Assembly (NCBI GenBank): GCA_024583055.1
Contig: CP102145.1
Span: 930,001-994,000, forward strand
Origin: Streptococcus suis
Lineage (GTDB): Bacteria; Bacillota; Bacilli; Lactobacillales; Streptococcaceae
Direction of reading: 5' to 3'
Length of the DNA: 64,000 bases
The notes under the pieces are model-generated. The model was not told the DNA's origin and did no database searches. It saw only the letters and a program-made list of their open reading frames with translations. The position numbers and the translations under genes are program-made. Shown piece by piece: positions 1-8,142 of the stretch. Position 1 is the stretch's first letter, and each line of letters starts with the position of its first letter.

Positions 1-248
1 GAATAATGAGTGGTCGGACCAGCTTTCGCAGTCAGTTTGTTTGCAGAAATAGACAACTGCACCGAGCGTCTCGTAGCACCAGTCGGTTTAACAAATTTCT
101 TTCCCTCCCAGTGCCCACGAAATACAGCTTTTCTAACAATCGTTCGTTGTAATTTTGCGCCATTTTTTTGGACAATGTCCTTTACTGCATCCATTTTTTG
201 AATCGCTTTCAGCTTCTGCCCTAGTTTATCCAATCCAACAAACTTCAT
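1..248 (-). CDS. HK97 gp10-like head-tail/tail component, partial
   Basis: The 3' end lies beyond the left window edge; about 82 residues are visible, starting MKFVGLDKLGQKLK. The basic N-terminal helix followed by a RTIVRKAVFRGHW segment and a TGATRRS motif resembles the HK97 gp10 family of small proteins that act between the head connector and the tail tube. It starts seven bases after the stop of the upstream connector gene (256-561), which fits the head-closure/tail-completion position of a siphophage late operon. No strong ribosome binding site is visible, so translation may be coupled to that stop. The family call rests on motif resemblance and gene order. Confidence 0.65.
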   Translation of the reverse strand, partial: MKFVGLDKLGQKLKAIQKMDAVKDIVQKNGAKLQRTIVRKAVFRGHWEGKKFVKPTGATRRSVQLSISANKLTAKAGPTTHY

Positions 249-255
249 CGTCGCT

Positions 256-561
256 TTAACCAATGCTGTTATCTCTTTCTAGATACAACACACGACCATC
301 CTGTTTGTCAGCGATGACCTTGTAATATCGATTATTGTAGGTACAATATGTAAAGTCAATCTGCCTTGTCCTCTGCAAGTAGCAGACCTTTCTGTCCTTT
401 TGATAATCACCAAAGACCTGCATAGACTTCTCAATGCCTAAATCGATAACCAAGCAAGGTAAAGTAATTACTTCGCCCGGCTTCATCACATGCTCGCCAA
501 GGTCAGGATCATAGAACTCGCTACTCCCTTTTTCGAAGAGGATTCTATCCGCGTATCTCAT
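256..561 (-). CDS. phage head-closure / minor capsid protein
   Basis: A 101-residue protein starting MRYADRILFEKG. The beta-rich, aromatic-rich sequence without membrane segments and its place directly after the gp6-like connector suggest a head-closure or stopper protein that caps the portal after packaging. Its start overlaps the stop of the connector gene by four bases, a coupled arrangement typical of phage structural operons. Two cysteines (one in LPCLVI, one in TYCTY) are not arranged as a metal site. I do not recognise the family with certainty; the role is inferred from position, and a neck or minor capsid protein is an equally fair label. Confidence 0.6.
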   Translation of the reverse strand: MRYADRILFEKGSSEFYDPDLGEHVMKPGEVITLPCLVIDLGIEKSMQVFGDYQKDRKVCYLQRTRQIDFTYCTYNNRYYKVIADKQDGRVLYLERDNSIG

Positions 562-875
562 AGCATTTTAAACCCCGCTTGGAAGTCGCTGGCAAACTGA
601 CGGCGAATAACCTTGTCGTAGCTAGCAAAATCATCAAGATCAAACGACATAGACAACCCTTCGACCCCGTGACTTGACATTCCTTCTGAACCTAGCTTAT
701 TGAATCGTTTTACCATCACTTCGACAATGACAAACTCCAATTTGGTAGGGATTATTTCTTGCCCTGTATAAGCCATGAAATGAGCTTCCGTGAGCTCCTG
801 AATCACTTCCAAGAGATCATCTTGCAAGTTATCAGAAATCCCCAACAGAGCCTTTACCTGCTTGATAATCTCCAT
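558..875 (-). CDS. gp6-like head-tail connector protein
   Basis: A 105-residue, mostly helical protein (MEIIKQVKALLGI...). The opening pattern, a short helix with LLGISDN then an acidic helix ending in TEAHFMAYTG and a second helix with VEVMVKRFN, is what phage gp6-like/Phage_connect_1 adaptor proteins show. In HK97 and SPP1 these form a ring below the portal and recruit the head-closure protein. The gene follows the capsid gene and the 54-residue HeH/LEM gene and overlaps the next gene by four bases. Family resemblance is from pattern and gene order, so the exact Pfam family is uncertain. Confidence 0.7.
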   Translation of the reverse strand: MEIIKQVKALLGISDNLQDDLLEVIQELTEAHFMAYTGQEIIPTKLEFVIVEVMVKRFNKLGSEGMSSHGVEGLSMSFDLDDFASYDKVIRRQFASDFQAGFKML

Positions 876-879
876 AAGC

Positions 880-1044
880 TTACCCTTTCAATATTTTGAT
901 GATATCTTCTTTTTTCAAGTCATCCGAAAATTCCAGACCTTTCTGTCTTCCTAGCTCGATAAGTTCACTTTTCTTCATCTTCGAAAAATCTAACTCACTC
1001 GCCTGGCTGTTATCTTCGTAATGACGACGTAACAGCATCCCCAT
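880..1044 (-). CDS. small HeH/LEM-like phage protein (54 aa)
   Basis: A short gene of 54 codons beginning MGMLLRRHYEDNSQ and ending with a compact helix-extended loop-helix segment (KMKKSELIELGRQKGLEF, then a lysine/isoleucine helix). That C-terminal half matches the HeH/LEM or SAP-like fold found in small proteins coded just after the major capsid in many Gram-positive siphophages. The start codon overlaps the capsid stop (TAATG), implying translational coupling. A second ATG two codons downstream is an alternative start. The function is unknown; nucleic acid binding or head decoration are both possible. Confidence 0.7.
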   Translation of the reverse strand: MGMLLRRHYEDNSQASELDFSKMKKSELIELGRQKGLEFSDDLKKEDIIKILKG

Positions 1045-1883
1045 TAGTTACCTCCGAAGCGTACCACTTTCGTATCGTCGTAGAGGTAAACTCCGTAATG
1101 TTCGTCCCCAGTGATAACAGTTGTTTTCTTCAAGATGTCACGGTCAGTCTCGACAGAAACATCACGCTTCATGTTGATAACAAAAGCACCATAACGAGCA
1201 TCATCCTCTGTATCTGTCGAACGTGCGGAAACGGCAACGATAAAGCCTTGTCCAGCCGTCACTTTCTTAGAACGAACGATTTCAACACCCAAAACTTCGC
1301 CAAACACACCAGAGACAAGCGCTTGAGCCCCAAGCTCTGACCCGCGCAAGAAGTCTTTGCCCGCTGCCGTGCGCAACTTCATGGCATCAATAGGGTTGAA
1401 GATACCAACATAACGCACATCTTCCTCGTCAGCAAAGATATCGAGCGCTTTTTGGATGGCTTCAAGTGTATTCGGCGCATCTGTTACGTGTTGGGTAGCT
1501 GTTTTAGCCAATTCGATAATGTCGCTATCCATCTTGTCGGCAATAGCCAGACGGAGTTGACGAACAGCTTCGCCGACAGGGTCGCCCATACCAGATAGGA
1601 TAGCTTCATCCGTGATTTCATAACCTGTAGCGATCTTTTTAATGGTCATTTCAGTAGTAGTTGTTCCAAGCTTGTTCAATGGAATCGCTTGACCTTCTGC
1701 CACTTCGGATGCAGCGCCTGTGTAAGTAAACTTAGGTACAGTCAATTTTGTACCAGGTTGACCAACAAGTGTGCGTTCAACGGTTGCTAGAGGTGTAAAC
1801 TTCAATGACTTAGGTAATTTAGCAGAAATATGATTCGCCATTACCTGTGGGTTGATTAAATCTGCGATTTTAGTTTGTGTCAT
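1044..1883 (-). CDS. major capsid protein
   Basis: A 279-residue protein (MTQTKIADLINPQVMANHIS...). The N-terminal MANHISAKL segment, the glycine/threonine-rich PKFTYTGAASEVAEGQ stretch (an E-loop-like region), the ATGYEITDEA beta-strand and the C-terminal HYGVYLYDDTKVV segment are typical of HK97-fold coat proteins of the N4-gp56/P22-like group. It is preceded by a scaffold-type gene and has no N-terminal delta domain or protease neighbour, so maturation probably relies on a separate scaffold. The gap to the scaffold gene is only three bases. Confidence in capsid identity is high; the exact family name is less certain. Confidence 0.88.
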   Translation of the reverse strand: MTQTKIADLINPQVMANHISAKLPKSLKFTPLATVERTLVGQPGTKLTVPKFTYTGAASEVAEGQAIPLNKLGTTTTEMTIKKIATGYEITDEAILSGMGDPVGEAVRQLRLAIADKMDSDIIELAKTATQHVTDAPNTLEAIQKALDIFADEEDVRYVGIFNPIDAMKLRTAAGKDFLRGSELGAQALVSGVFGEVLGVEIVRSKKVTAGQGFIVAVSARSTDTEDDARYGAFVINMKRDVSVETDRDILKKTTVITGDEHYGVYLYDDTKVVRFGGN

Positions 1884-1886
1884 ACT

Positions 1887-2480
1887 TTAATATCCTTTCG
1901 ATAATTTCTCATATAGTTCTGGATCAGATTTTTGCAAATCCAGTTGAGCACGATAGCTCATACGATTAAATTGCTCTTGGGTAATACTTGCCGAAGTGGT
2001 TTGTTCAACCTTCTTAGGCGTCTTACCTTTGAGCATTTCACTGACTTTCTTGTCAGCGAGGTCATTCACTAATGCCGAAAAGCTCTCTACAGCATCTTGA
2101 GTGGCTTCTGCGGTGTCTTTAACGACAAAGCCTAGGATTTTATCATCAGCAACCAAACCACTCTCAGAAAGCATTTTGGATGCTTCTTTTTCGAGACCGC
2201 TACGGTTGATTTTAGCTTCAAGTTCAGCAATGTAGTCAGCCTGTTTCTTTGCTTCGTACTCTGCTTTTTGTTCAGCGTTCATCTGACGTAGCTTTTCGGC
2301 TTCATCCAGCTTTTCTTGGATGCGTTTGTTAAATGATTTTTCTTGCTTTGCCAAACGCTTTTCAATCAAGGTGTTCACTTCCTCTTGAGTGAATGTCTTT
2401 TCAGTAGCTTCAGCCGTTTCTGAGGTGTCGACTGTCTCTTTTTCGGTTTCAACTACTGTATCTTTTGTATCTTCTGCCAT
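1887..2480 (-). CDS. phage scaffolding protein (DUF4355/GP20-like)
   Basis: Predicted as 197 residues from an ATG at 2480, chosen because AGGGAGGTG lies just upstream; the open frame extends 29 codons further but crosses a region holding a terminator-like hairpin. The protein is acidic and low complexity at the N-terminus, then a long charged coiled coil (TLIEKRLAKQEKSFNKR through EAKKQADYIAELE) and a short C-terminal segment ending KLSKGY. This is the usual layout of DUF4355/GP20 scaffolding proteins, which guide procapsid assembly and leave before packaging. It directly precedes the major capsid gene. Confidence 0.85.
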   Translation of the reverse strand: MAEDTKDTVVETEKETVDTSETAEATEKTFTQEEVNTLIEKRLAKQEKSFNKRIQEKLDEAEKLRQMNAEQKAEYEAKKQADYIAELEAKINRSGLEKEASKMLSESGLVADDKILGFVVKDTAEATQDAVESFSALVNDLADKKVSEMLKGKTPKKVEQTTSASITQEQFNRMSYRAQLDLQKSDPELYEKLSKGY

Positions 2481-2555
2481 ACGGCACCTCCCTTTTAAGT
2501 CCAGAGTGGACTGATTGACCTTGGCTTTTAATGTCTTCAAAGTTCGGACAAAAAG

Positions 2556-2581
2556 AAAACTGGTCAATTTCGACCAGTTTT
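2556..2581 (-). terminator. intrinsic terminator-like hairpin inside the late operon
   Basis: Perfect 10-bp arms (AAAACTGGTC / GACCAGTTTT) with a six-base loop; read on the minus strand the hairpin is followed by CTTTTTG. It lies between the 82-aa gene and the scaffold start, so it would act as a partial terminator or processing site setting the ratio of the scaffold/capsid transcripts. Confidence 0.6.
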
Positions 2582-2640
2582 AAGTAATTTAGAGTAGTTT
2601 CAAGCAGTCTTTCCTGCTGTCAAGATGAGTGACCACCTCC

Positions 2641-2889
2641 TTACTTGCGATTAAACCAAGATTTCTTAGAAACCTTGTCAGCTACTTTCTTCTCAAGATA
2701 GTTAAATCTCGAATTCGTAGCCTGGGCGTTGCGTTCGACGATTGAACGCAGATCAGTGATTTCTTTTGCCTGCTTAACAATCTTGTGTTCCTGCACAGCC
2801 ACATCCGACATAAGCACATGCACACGAGCGAGACACTCAGCTAACCTAATTTCAAGCAAGCGTTTTTTCTTGATGCGTTTGTTACTCAT
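2641..2889 (-). CDS. small basic coiled-coil phage protein
   Basis: Eighty-two residues from an ATG at 2889, placed there by the AGGAGGTCGCT ribosome binding site; upstream in-frame codons are unlikely to be used. It opens with a very basic MSNKRIKKKRLLEIR run, continues as a predicted coiled coil (HKIVKQAKEITDLRSIVE) and ends in a lysine-rich tail KKSWFNRK. No family is recognised. The gene sits between the ART-tailed head protein block and the scaffold gene. A small nucleic-acid-binding or assembly-helper role is possible, but this is a guess from composition. Confidence 0.6.
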   Translation of the reverse strand: MSNKRIKKKRLLEIRLAECLARVHVLMSDVAVQEHKIVKQAKEITDLRSIVERNAQATNSRFNYLEKKVADKVSKKSWFNRK

Positions 2890-2928
2890 AGCGACCTCCT
2901 TTCTATTTTTTTTGCAACAAAAAAGCAC

Positions 2929-3219
2929 TTAGATTTCTCTAGGTGCTAACTGTACAAAAATATCAAATGAGTCTTCGTGCTTATCTAACTTGTTTTGGTT
3001 TTGCTTGATAAAATCAAATAATATCGCTTTATCTTCATCACTTATAGACGTGTCAGAAAAATCATCTAATGTAATTGGATAGAAATTTGGTGCGTTTTTC
3101 ATGTCTAGACGACAAGTTATTTTTTTTAATTGGTCAAACACATCAAAACCCTGATACTTTTCTACATTTTCAATCAGAGCGAACGCTGAAATTAACAAGG
3201 TGTATGTAGTTTTAATCAT
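2929..3219 (-). CDS. hypothetical protein overlapping the ART-tailed head gene
   Basis: A 96-residue acidic protein starting MIKTTYTLLISAFALIENV. The first 18 residues are hydrophobic but lack a clear signal-peptide cleavage site, and the remainder is acidic and helical (TSISDEDKAILFDFIKQNQ). The start overlaps the end of the preceding gene by eight bases, so it is co-translated with the ADP-ribosyltransferase-like domain. No family is recognised. Its coupling and acidity would fit a partner or neutraliser of that domain, but nothing in the sequence proves it. An unrelated small structural protein is equally possible. Confidence 0.55.
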   Translation of the reverse strand: MIKTTYTLLISAFALIENVEKYQGFDVFDQLKKITCRLDMKNAPNFYPITLDDFSDTSISDEDKAILFDFIKQNQNKLDKHEDSFDIFVQLAPREI

Positions 3220-4894
3220 TACCTTTCACCCCCAAAACTCCACGATTGTACACCGCTAATATCTCATAATTATCTCTTTGAACTGCATCGTGACCACTAA
3301 AAATTGCCCAAAAATCAAAATGTCTATCTCCAGCCACATTAATCTTAGGCCCAATGTCATAGTTTATTAAGTCGTTGATTGCTGCCAATTCAGGATTAGA
3401 TAATTGTTCATTCGAGAAAGCATTTCTGAAACTTTTTAAAACTTGATCATCTATGACTTTAGCATTTTTTGGGAAATACATTTCAGCTAATATGCCATTT
3501 TTTGCATAAACTTGGCCCATTCGTTGTTCAATACTGAAATAAATGCCGCGCCCAACCATAGATGACATAGCACCAGAGAAATCATATTCACCATCAACAA
3601 GTCTATTATAAAAATCTTTTGCGGTTAAACCAGTCTCTTTGCTACCCGTAATACCTCTATAAAATAAGTTGTAGCCTTTTGTATCACTAAGCTTTTGTGG
3701 TTTGGCATCATACCCAATCTTATTATACAAAAATTTGAGAAATTTTGCTTTATTATCATCATATGGATTAGACATTGACCTAAAATTTTTGTTATTAAAT
3801 TCAGAAACCAAGTCAATTCCTGTTTGTTTTTTATAATCCTCTATAACCGCCTTGGCTCTTGAGAGTATCTGCTCAAAATTCTCAAGCGTATGGTTTTCTG
3901 GATTACTTAAATCTATAAAATCAAATGAATAGATAGATTCTTCGTTTTCTTCAAAAGTAAGTAATTTCCGACTATCTCCAGCAATCTGTTTCTGATTTGC
4001 TTTATCATCCGCATGCGCCCCTGTCGAGCAATGGCACCAAGGGTGTATGGGTGCAGCATTCTCTCCAGGCTCCATATCCTTGACTTTGAATATCTTTCCA
4101 TCTAACTTGGCACAATTTGGGCACGCTGACGGTTCTGCGATAAATTCATATTCGTCATACCCATTAGCTATATAGGCTTGTTTCTGTCCCTCAGTAGCTA
4201 CTCTAGCACCTTCCGTGACTGCCAGCCGCTTAGCTTCACTTGCAGATACATCAAATTCTTTTCGAAGCTGAGAAACCATAGTAGTCGGGTTCTTTCCTTG
4301 CAACAACAATCGCTCTGTCATCCGGGCTACAACTTCACGCAAAGCGTTCTGTCTTTGCCATATTCTTTCAGACCAGACTACATCTTTAAATGGTGTATTT
4401 AAGACAGCATGAGCAACAGTGCCGATTTGACTAGCTGACAATACGGACCGACCAAGCAACCCAGATTGCGTTTCAATAGCCTTGATAAATTCGTTGTTCA
4501 AAAAACGCCCCGTCAATTGACGCTCATCTTCTGCCAGTGCAACCAATTCCAAGTCTAGTTGATACTGTAACAAAGCTAGCCGATTGGTCTTCATTTTCAA
4601 GTTATAGAGAGCTAACTCTGAATTCGCCCGTGCCGAAAAATTCTTCTCAGCCACATACCGCTTCGCTTTTTCCTCAAAAGACTTTACATCGAAATCATCA
4701 ACTCGAGCCTTCGCTTCGGATAAGGACAAACCATTCTTATCAGCATAACGTTGTTCAAAGGCTCTAATTTCCTTTTCTAGCTCGTTAAAGTGATAAGAGT
4801 ATAATCTATCCATCTCCTCACCTAACGTCGCACCACGCTCCATTTTGGCTAGCTGTTCAGCTTCTATACGCTTCTTCCAGTAATCATTGACCAT
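3212..4894 (-). CDS. minor head protein (SPP1 gp7-like) with C-terminal ADP-ribosyltransferase-like domain
   Basis: A 560-residue protein. Residues about 1-290 match the phage head morphogenesis/minor capsid family: a long coiled-coil N-terminus, the AVTEGARVATEGQKQAY segment and a zinc-type cluster CPNCAKLDGKIF with HPWCHCS. SPP1 gp7 relatives bind the portal and can be ejected with DNA. Residues about 400-560 add a second domain with the three mono-ADP-ribosyltransferase signatures in order: an arginine in NLFYRGITG, MVGRGIYFS, and a glutamate in NYEILAVYN. This makes it much longer than plain gp7 proteins (about 300 residues). It overlaps the portal gene by 11 bases and the next gene by eight. 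Confidence 0.85.
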   Translation of the reverse strand: MVNDYWKKRIEAEQLAKMERGATLGEEMDRLYSYHFNELEKEIRAFEQRYADKNGLSLSEAKARVDDFDVKSFEEKAKRYVAEKNFSARANSELALYNLKMKTNRLALLQYQLDLELVALAEDERQLTGRFLNNEFIKAIETQSGLLGRSVLSASQIGTVAHAVLNTPFKDVVWSERIWQRQNALREVVARMTERLLLQGKNPTTMVSQLRKEFDVSASEAKRLAVTEGARVATEGQKQAYIANGYDEYEFIAEPSACPNCAKLDGKIFKVKDMEPGENAAPIHPWCHCSTGAHADDKANQKQIAGDSRKLLTFEENEESIYSFDFIDLSNPENHTLENFEQILSRAKAVIEDYKKQTGIDLVSEFNNKNFRSMSNPYDDNKAKFLKFLYNKIGYDAKPQKLSDTKGYNLFYRGITGSKETGLTAKDFYNRLVDGEYDFSGAMSSMVGRGIYFSIEQRMGQVYAKNGILAEMYFPKNAKVIDDQVLKSFRNAFSNEQLSNPELAAINDLINYDIGPKINVAGDRHFDFWAIFSGHDAVQRDNYEILAVYNRGVLGVKGND

Positions 4895-6278
4895 CAGCGA
4901 TCACTTCCCGACTGTCAGCCTGCAAGTCCTTGTCAGTCATCCGCTCATTTATGGCGATTCGTTTAGATAACAAGCTGGAATCCTCTTCCTCTTCAGCCAT
5001 CTTTTTTAACTCGTCTCGCGGGCTATCCACAATGGACAGAACAGAAAGCTTAGTGGCATTAGAAACTTGACCTGAAAGTTGAGCTACAATTTGGGCTTCT
5101 TCAAGGACGTTGCGTGGCACATTCCTTGTGAATTGGTACTTGATACCCGTCCAACCATCACTTGGAACGCTTGCCATAGGAACGTTAAAGACTATCTCAT
5201 ACAGACGATTAAAGGCAGACTGCATCTTCCTATCTTTCATCTTGGCTAGATTATCCATAGCTTGTAACTTAAAAGCTAAAGCGGTCCCTGAAGCATTACC
5301 AAAATCCTCTTCAGACAGATTCGCAACCATGGACACCGCAAAGATAGATTCTTTGAGTAAAGTAATGAGATTTTCTTGAGTTGTATCTGAGTTTGGCTTT
5401 TCCAGGAATCCAACATCGGGCAAGTGACCATCCGAACCATTCTTCCACAGGTTAAAGATACGATTTTCGCGAATCTGCCCGGCCATATCACCATCTAACT
5501 CAACACCCACAACCTTCAAATAAGCATCAGCAAAATAATCAACATCATTAGCTTTTTCGCTAGCAGCCTTGTTTAAAGCATTGATGAGTGTCTTAACGCT
5601 ATCAAAGATTCCTTGGCGTTCCTCATTCTCAACCAATTCAACCACTGGCAATCTTCCGTAGATGTGAGGTGTACGTTCGTGAAATGTGACGCCGCCTCCC
5701 TGTTGAAAAGTTGCATCAATGACTTCTGATGTAGTGATCACTTGTCCGTACCCAGTTGCCGCACCCTCATCAAATGCGTACCGAACCGCAAACAACGGCT
5801 TTTCTTGGATGCTATCATCATGAACAATAAGCATATTTACTGGGCTATTGTAGGTCGTCCTCGTATTCCCTTCTTCGTCCTGATAGACATATAGAAAAGC
5901 ATGACCAAAAACATCTGCAATCTTGGCCAGCTCAAACTCATTGTCTTCCATGTCATTCAATTTACGGAAATTGTCGATGAAATCTGTAATAGCGTCATCT
6001 TCGTGTGTAACCTTTACAGGCACGCCAATTTGATAACCACTGAATGTGTCCACAATGTACTTGGCATAGTTAATGACAAGCCTGTTGTCTGGTTTCCATG
6101 GATCTTTAGGACTGCCCTTTAAAATGCTATGATTAGACATGTACATGTCTTCGTTTTCAAAATAGTCTTTAAGTAATTTTGAACGATGCAATTCAACAGC
6201 ATCTGACACCAACTCTGGCGTAATTTCTTCCGCTGATGTTGTCATTAACTTACGTTTGTTTAAACTTACTAACGACAT
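4884..6278 (-). CDS. phage portal protein (SPP1 gp6 family)
   Basis: A 464-residue protein with the SPP1-type portal layout: an N-terminal basic/helical region, NRLVINYAKYIVDTFSGYQ early in the wing, a beta-rich middle (HAFLYVYQDEEGN, VHDDS, ERTPHIYGRLPVVE) and the long stem/tunnel helix region (NLSEEDFGNASGTALAFKL). Twelve copies would form the packaging vertex, dock the terminase and later the connectors. The ATG overlaps the terL stop (TAATG) and a GGGAGG ribosome binding site lies inside the terL end. The C-terminus is acidic and overlaps the minor head gene. Confidence 0.92.
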   Translation of the reverse strand: MSLVSLNKRKLMTTSAEEITPELVSDAVELHRSKLLKDYFENEDMYMSNHSILKGSPKDPWKPDNRLVINYAKYIVDTFSGYQIGVPVKVTHEDDAITDFIDNFRKLNDMEDNEFELAKIADVFGHAFLYVYQDEEGNTRTTYNSPVNMLIVHDDSIQEKPLFAVRYAFDEGAATGYGQVITTSEVIDATFQQGGGVTFHERTPHIYGRLPVVELVENEERQGIFDSVKTLINALNKAASEKANDVDYFADAYLKVVGVELDGDMAGQIRENRIFNLWKNGSDGHLPDVGFLEKPNSDTTQENLITLLKESIFAVSMVANLSEEDFGNASGTALAFKLQAMDNLAKMKDRKMQSAFNRLYEIVFNVPMASVPSDGWTGIKYQFTRNVPRNVLEEAQIVAQLSGQVSNATKLSVLSIVDSPRDELKKMAEEEEDSSLLSKRIAINERMTDKDLQADSREVIADGQ

Positions 6279-7555
6279 TAAAAACCTCCCTTAAATAATT
6301 TGATTTGCGTTTTAGTGTCATACATGTCTTCGCTGAATGCGTATCTGGTACCGTCAATCGTGTGATTATCCTTATCTTCCAACCTAGCTTTTGGGTTTCC
6401 ATCCTTGTCTACTTGATAGTCGATGTTTTCGAATTCTTTGGCGATGTTCGGTGTTCGTCTCGGGTCGATACATATAAAGTCCAAATCATCAAGCCAACGT
6501 TCACCAAATTCTACTGAGTCCGGGCCTTTTTTAACACCGTGAATACGAGGGATATCAAAATCATCTCTCAGTTCCGCAATTGATTTTGGTTCAGCAGAAT
6601 CAGCAAAAATTACATCGTCTGAATACCCTTTATCTTTCAGCCATTTTGCAAGCTGACGGTTACTGATTTTCTGACCATAAAGTTCATCAACAGCGTATAT
6701 GCCATTTTTCTTCTTATCATAATGCCAGCGCACGAAAGCCAATGGGTCGGTAGCATATCCAAAATCGACTGCATTACGAATATTGTCGAAATTCGCAACC
6801 TGTTCATCAGTTATTTCCTCAAAACGTAGGTTGTCAAATGGAACTACTCCAGAACCGATTGCCTCACCAAGATATTCCCAACGATACCTGCGTTCAGAGC
6901 GCTCCTTGGTCGCCTCGGCTTCTTCGATAAACTCTTTAGCTATAAACGGGTTATCCTTATAAGTTGAAGCGTGTACAAAAGTATTTTCAGGTTGGAATTG
7001 ACTCTCATATTTCTTATTCACCCATGACTGCTTTCGTTTTGGCGGGTTGTAGGTGTAGAAAAATTTATAAAAAAGCCCTTCGTCTAACTCCCCCCGCAAG
7101 AGTGAGTTAGTGATGGTCTTAACTTCATCTTCCGTTTTGAATTCTGCAAGTTCCTCAATCCAGCCAATAGCAAATGGAAATTTGCTGTCCTTTAATGACT
7201 TAATCCGTTCTGGATTCTGCGCGCCACGGAAAACAATGTAGTTCCCCCATGGTTTGTACGTTATTCTTAATGGCGATTTGTTAAATTTAAAATATCGTTC
7301 TAACCCTTGTTCAGAGATTGCCCATTTCAATTGCTCATACACTGACTGCTCCAAGGTATTATCAGTCTTACGAATGCAAACCGCATTAACAGGGTACTGT
7401 GTGATTAGCCGTGTGATAATAAAAGCCACATTAGACGACTTACCAGAACCACGTCCACCTTTACAAGCGATATGCAACTTACGTGGATTCCATGCTGCTT
7501 GTACTACAGGTTTAAAGCCTTCTGGGATAATATCTGCTAAATCAACCGTTACCAT
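6278..7555 (-). CDS. terminase large subunit (PBSX/Terminase_3 type)
   Basis: A 425-residue packaging ATPase/nuclease. The Walker A motif is KGGRGSGKSS near residue 33, Walker B is IGWIEELAEF near residue 130, and the coupling motif region follows. The RNase H-like nuclease half carries acidic residues in NAVDFGYATDP, VIFADSAEPKS and a C-terminal DKDNHTIDGTRYAF. It cuts concatemeric DNA and pumps it through the portal encoded immediately downstream. The start overlaps terS by 14 bases. Length and motif order match PBSX-type terminases of Streptococcus and Bacillus phages. Confidence 0.95.
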   Translation of the reverse strand: MVTVDLADIIPEGFKPVVQAAWNPRKLHIACKGGRGSGKSSNVAFIITRLITQYPVNAVCIRKTDNTLEQSVYEQLKWAISEQGLERYFKFNKSPLRITYKPWGNYIVFRGAQNPERIKSLKDSKFPFAIGWIEELAEFKTEDEVKTITNSLLRGELDEGLFYKFFYTYNPPKRKQSWVNKKYESQFQPENTFVHASTYKDNPFIAKEFIEEAEATKERSERRYRWEYLGEAIGSGVVPFDNLRFEEITDEQVANFDNIRNAVDFGYATDPLAFVRWHYDKKKNGIYAVDELYGQKISNRQLAKWLKDKGYSDDVIFADSAEPKSIAELRDDFDIPRIHGVKKGPDSVEFGERWLDDLDFICIDPRRTPNIAKEFENIDYQVDKDGNPKARLEDKDNHTIDGTRYAFSEDMYDTKTQIKLFKGGF

Positions 7556-7919
7556 TGTTATCCACCCAAGAATTTGCTAACACGATAGGCTCATCAATGC
7601 TGATTTCCTGTTTATCAGTTACTTGAATTCCACTCAATTCAAGAACCAACTGACTTGCTTGCAATGCTACTAGTTCACTTTTAGCATCAATCAAACCAAT
7701 CAAACGGTTAGCCGCTTTTTGTGAAGCCATTTTGATGCTTGATTCGGATTCATTTTTAAATAACTCTTGGTGTCCTGGATCATCTTTAATACGCTTTAAT
7801 GTATTTCTTGATATACCAACTTCTTGAGCAATCGCAGAATCGCTCATTTCTTTTAAAGCCAGTAGTTCCAAGGCTTTATTTAGTTTTTTATCAGAAATTT
7901 TATATTTGTTTTTGCTCAA
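7542..7919 (-). CDS. terminase small subunit
   Basis: A 125-residue protein with an N-terminal helix-turn-helix (ALKEMSDSAIAQEVGISRNTLKRIKDDPGH), a central helical oligomerisation segment (AANRLIGLIDAKSELVALQASQ) and a short C-terminal tail expected to contact the large subunit. TerS rings recognise pac or cos DNA and start packaging. It is the first gene of the late operon, behind a 400-bp non-coding stretch with a terminator-like hairpin, a tRNA-like relic and a candidate late promoter. The helix-turn-helix alone could be regulatory; the 14-bp overlap with terL makes TerS the best call. Confidence 0.85.
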   Translation of the reverse strand: MSKNKYKISDKKLNKALELLALKEMSDSAIAQEVGISRNTLKRIKDDPGHQELFKNESESSIKMASQKAANRLIGLIDAKSELVALQASQLVLELSGIQVTDKQEISIDEPIVLANSWVDNNGNG

Positions 7920-7944
7920 GATTGTTCACCTCCTCTAAACACAA

Positions 7945-7966
7945 AAAGACCACATCTGCGGTCTTT
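7945..7966 (-). terminator. attenuator-like hairpin in the terS leader
   Basis: Arms AAAGACC and GGTCTTT around an eight-base loop; on the minus strand the hairpin runs into GGTCTTTTTG. It lies 25 bp before terS, where it would block readthrough from upstream unless antitermination occurs. Confidence 0.6.
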
Positions 7967-8054
7967 CCGAGTGAAATTTTAGTCCCTCGCATGGTACTAG
8001 CAAACATGGTCTTCGGGTCCTTCGTTTTATTTTTTGGTGCTAGTTTTTTTAAAA

Positions 8055-8142
8055 TGGAAACAGCAGGAATCGAACCTGCACATAGCGTTATGCCGTGGAC
8101 GTCACACAGACTTGCTCAGGGCGCTACTCTTGCCAATTTCCA
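8055..8142 (-). other. tRNA-like relic
   Basis: On the minus strand an 88-nt element ends in a good T-arm (GCAGG TTCGATT CCTGC) followed by a 3' acceptor TGTTTCC plus A, which pairs with GGAAATT at the 5' end except for one mismatch and one wobble. A short CATA/TATG hairpin could be a long variable arm. The D-arm is poor and the best anticodon stem (CTGTG/CACGG) gives a loop lacking U33. I see a decayed or highly unusual tRNA and cannot assign an anticodon. The rest of 7967-8248 has no gene that I can support. Confidence 0.35.

Noticed and set aside
10..201. Plus-strand 63-codon ORF at the left edge
   Set aside because: Antisense to the HK97 gp10-like gene, without a ribosome binding site.
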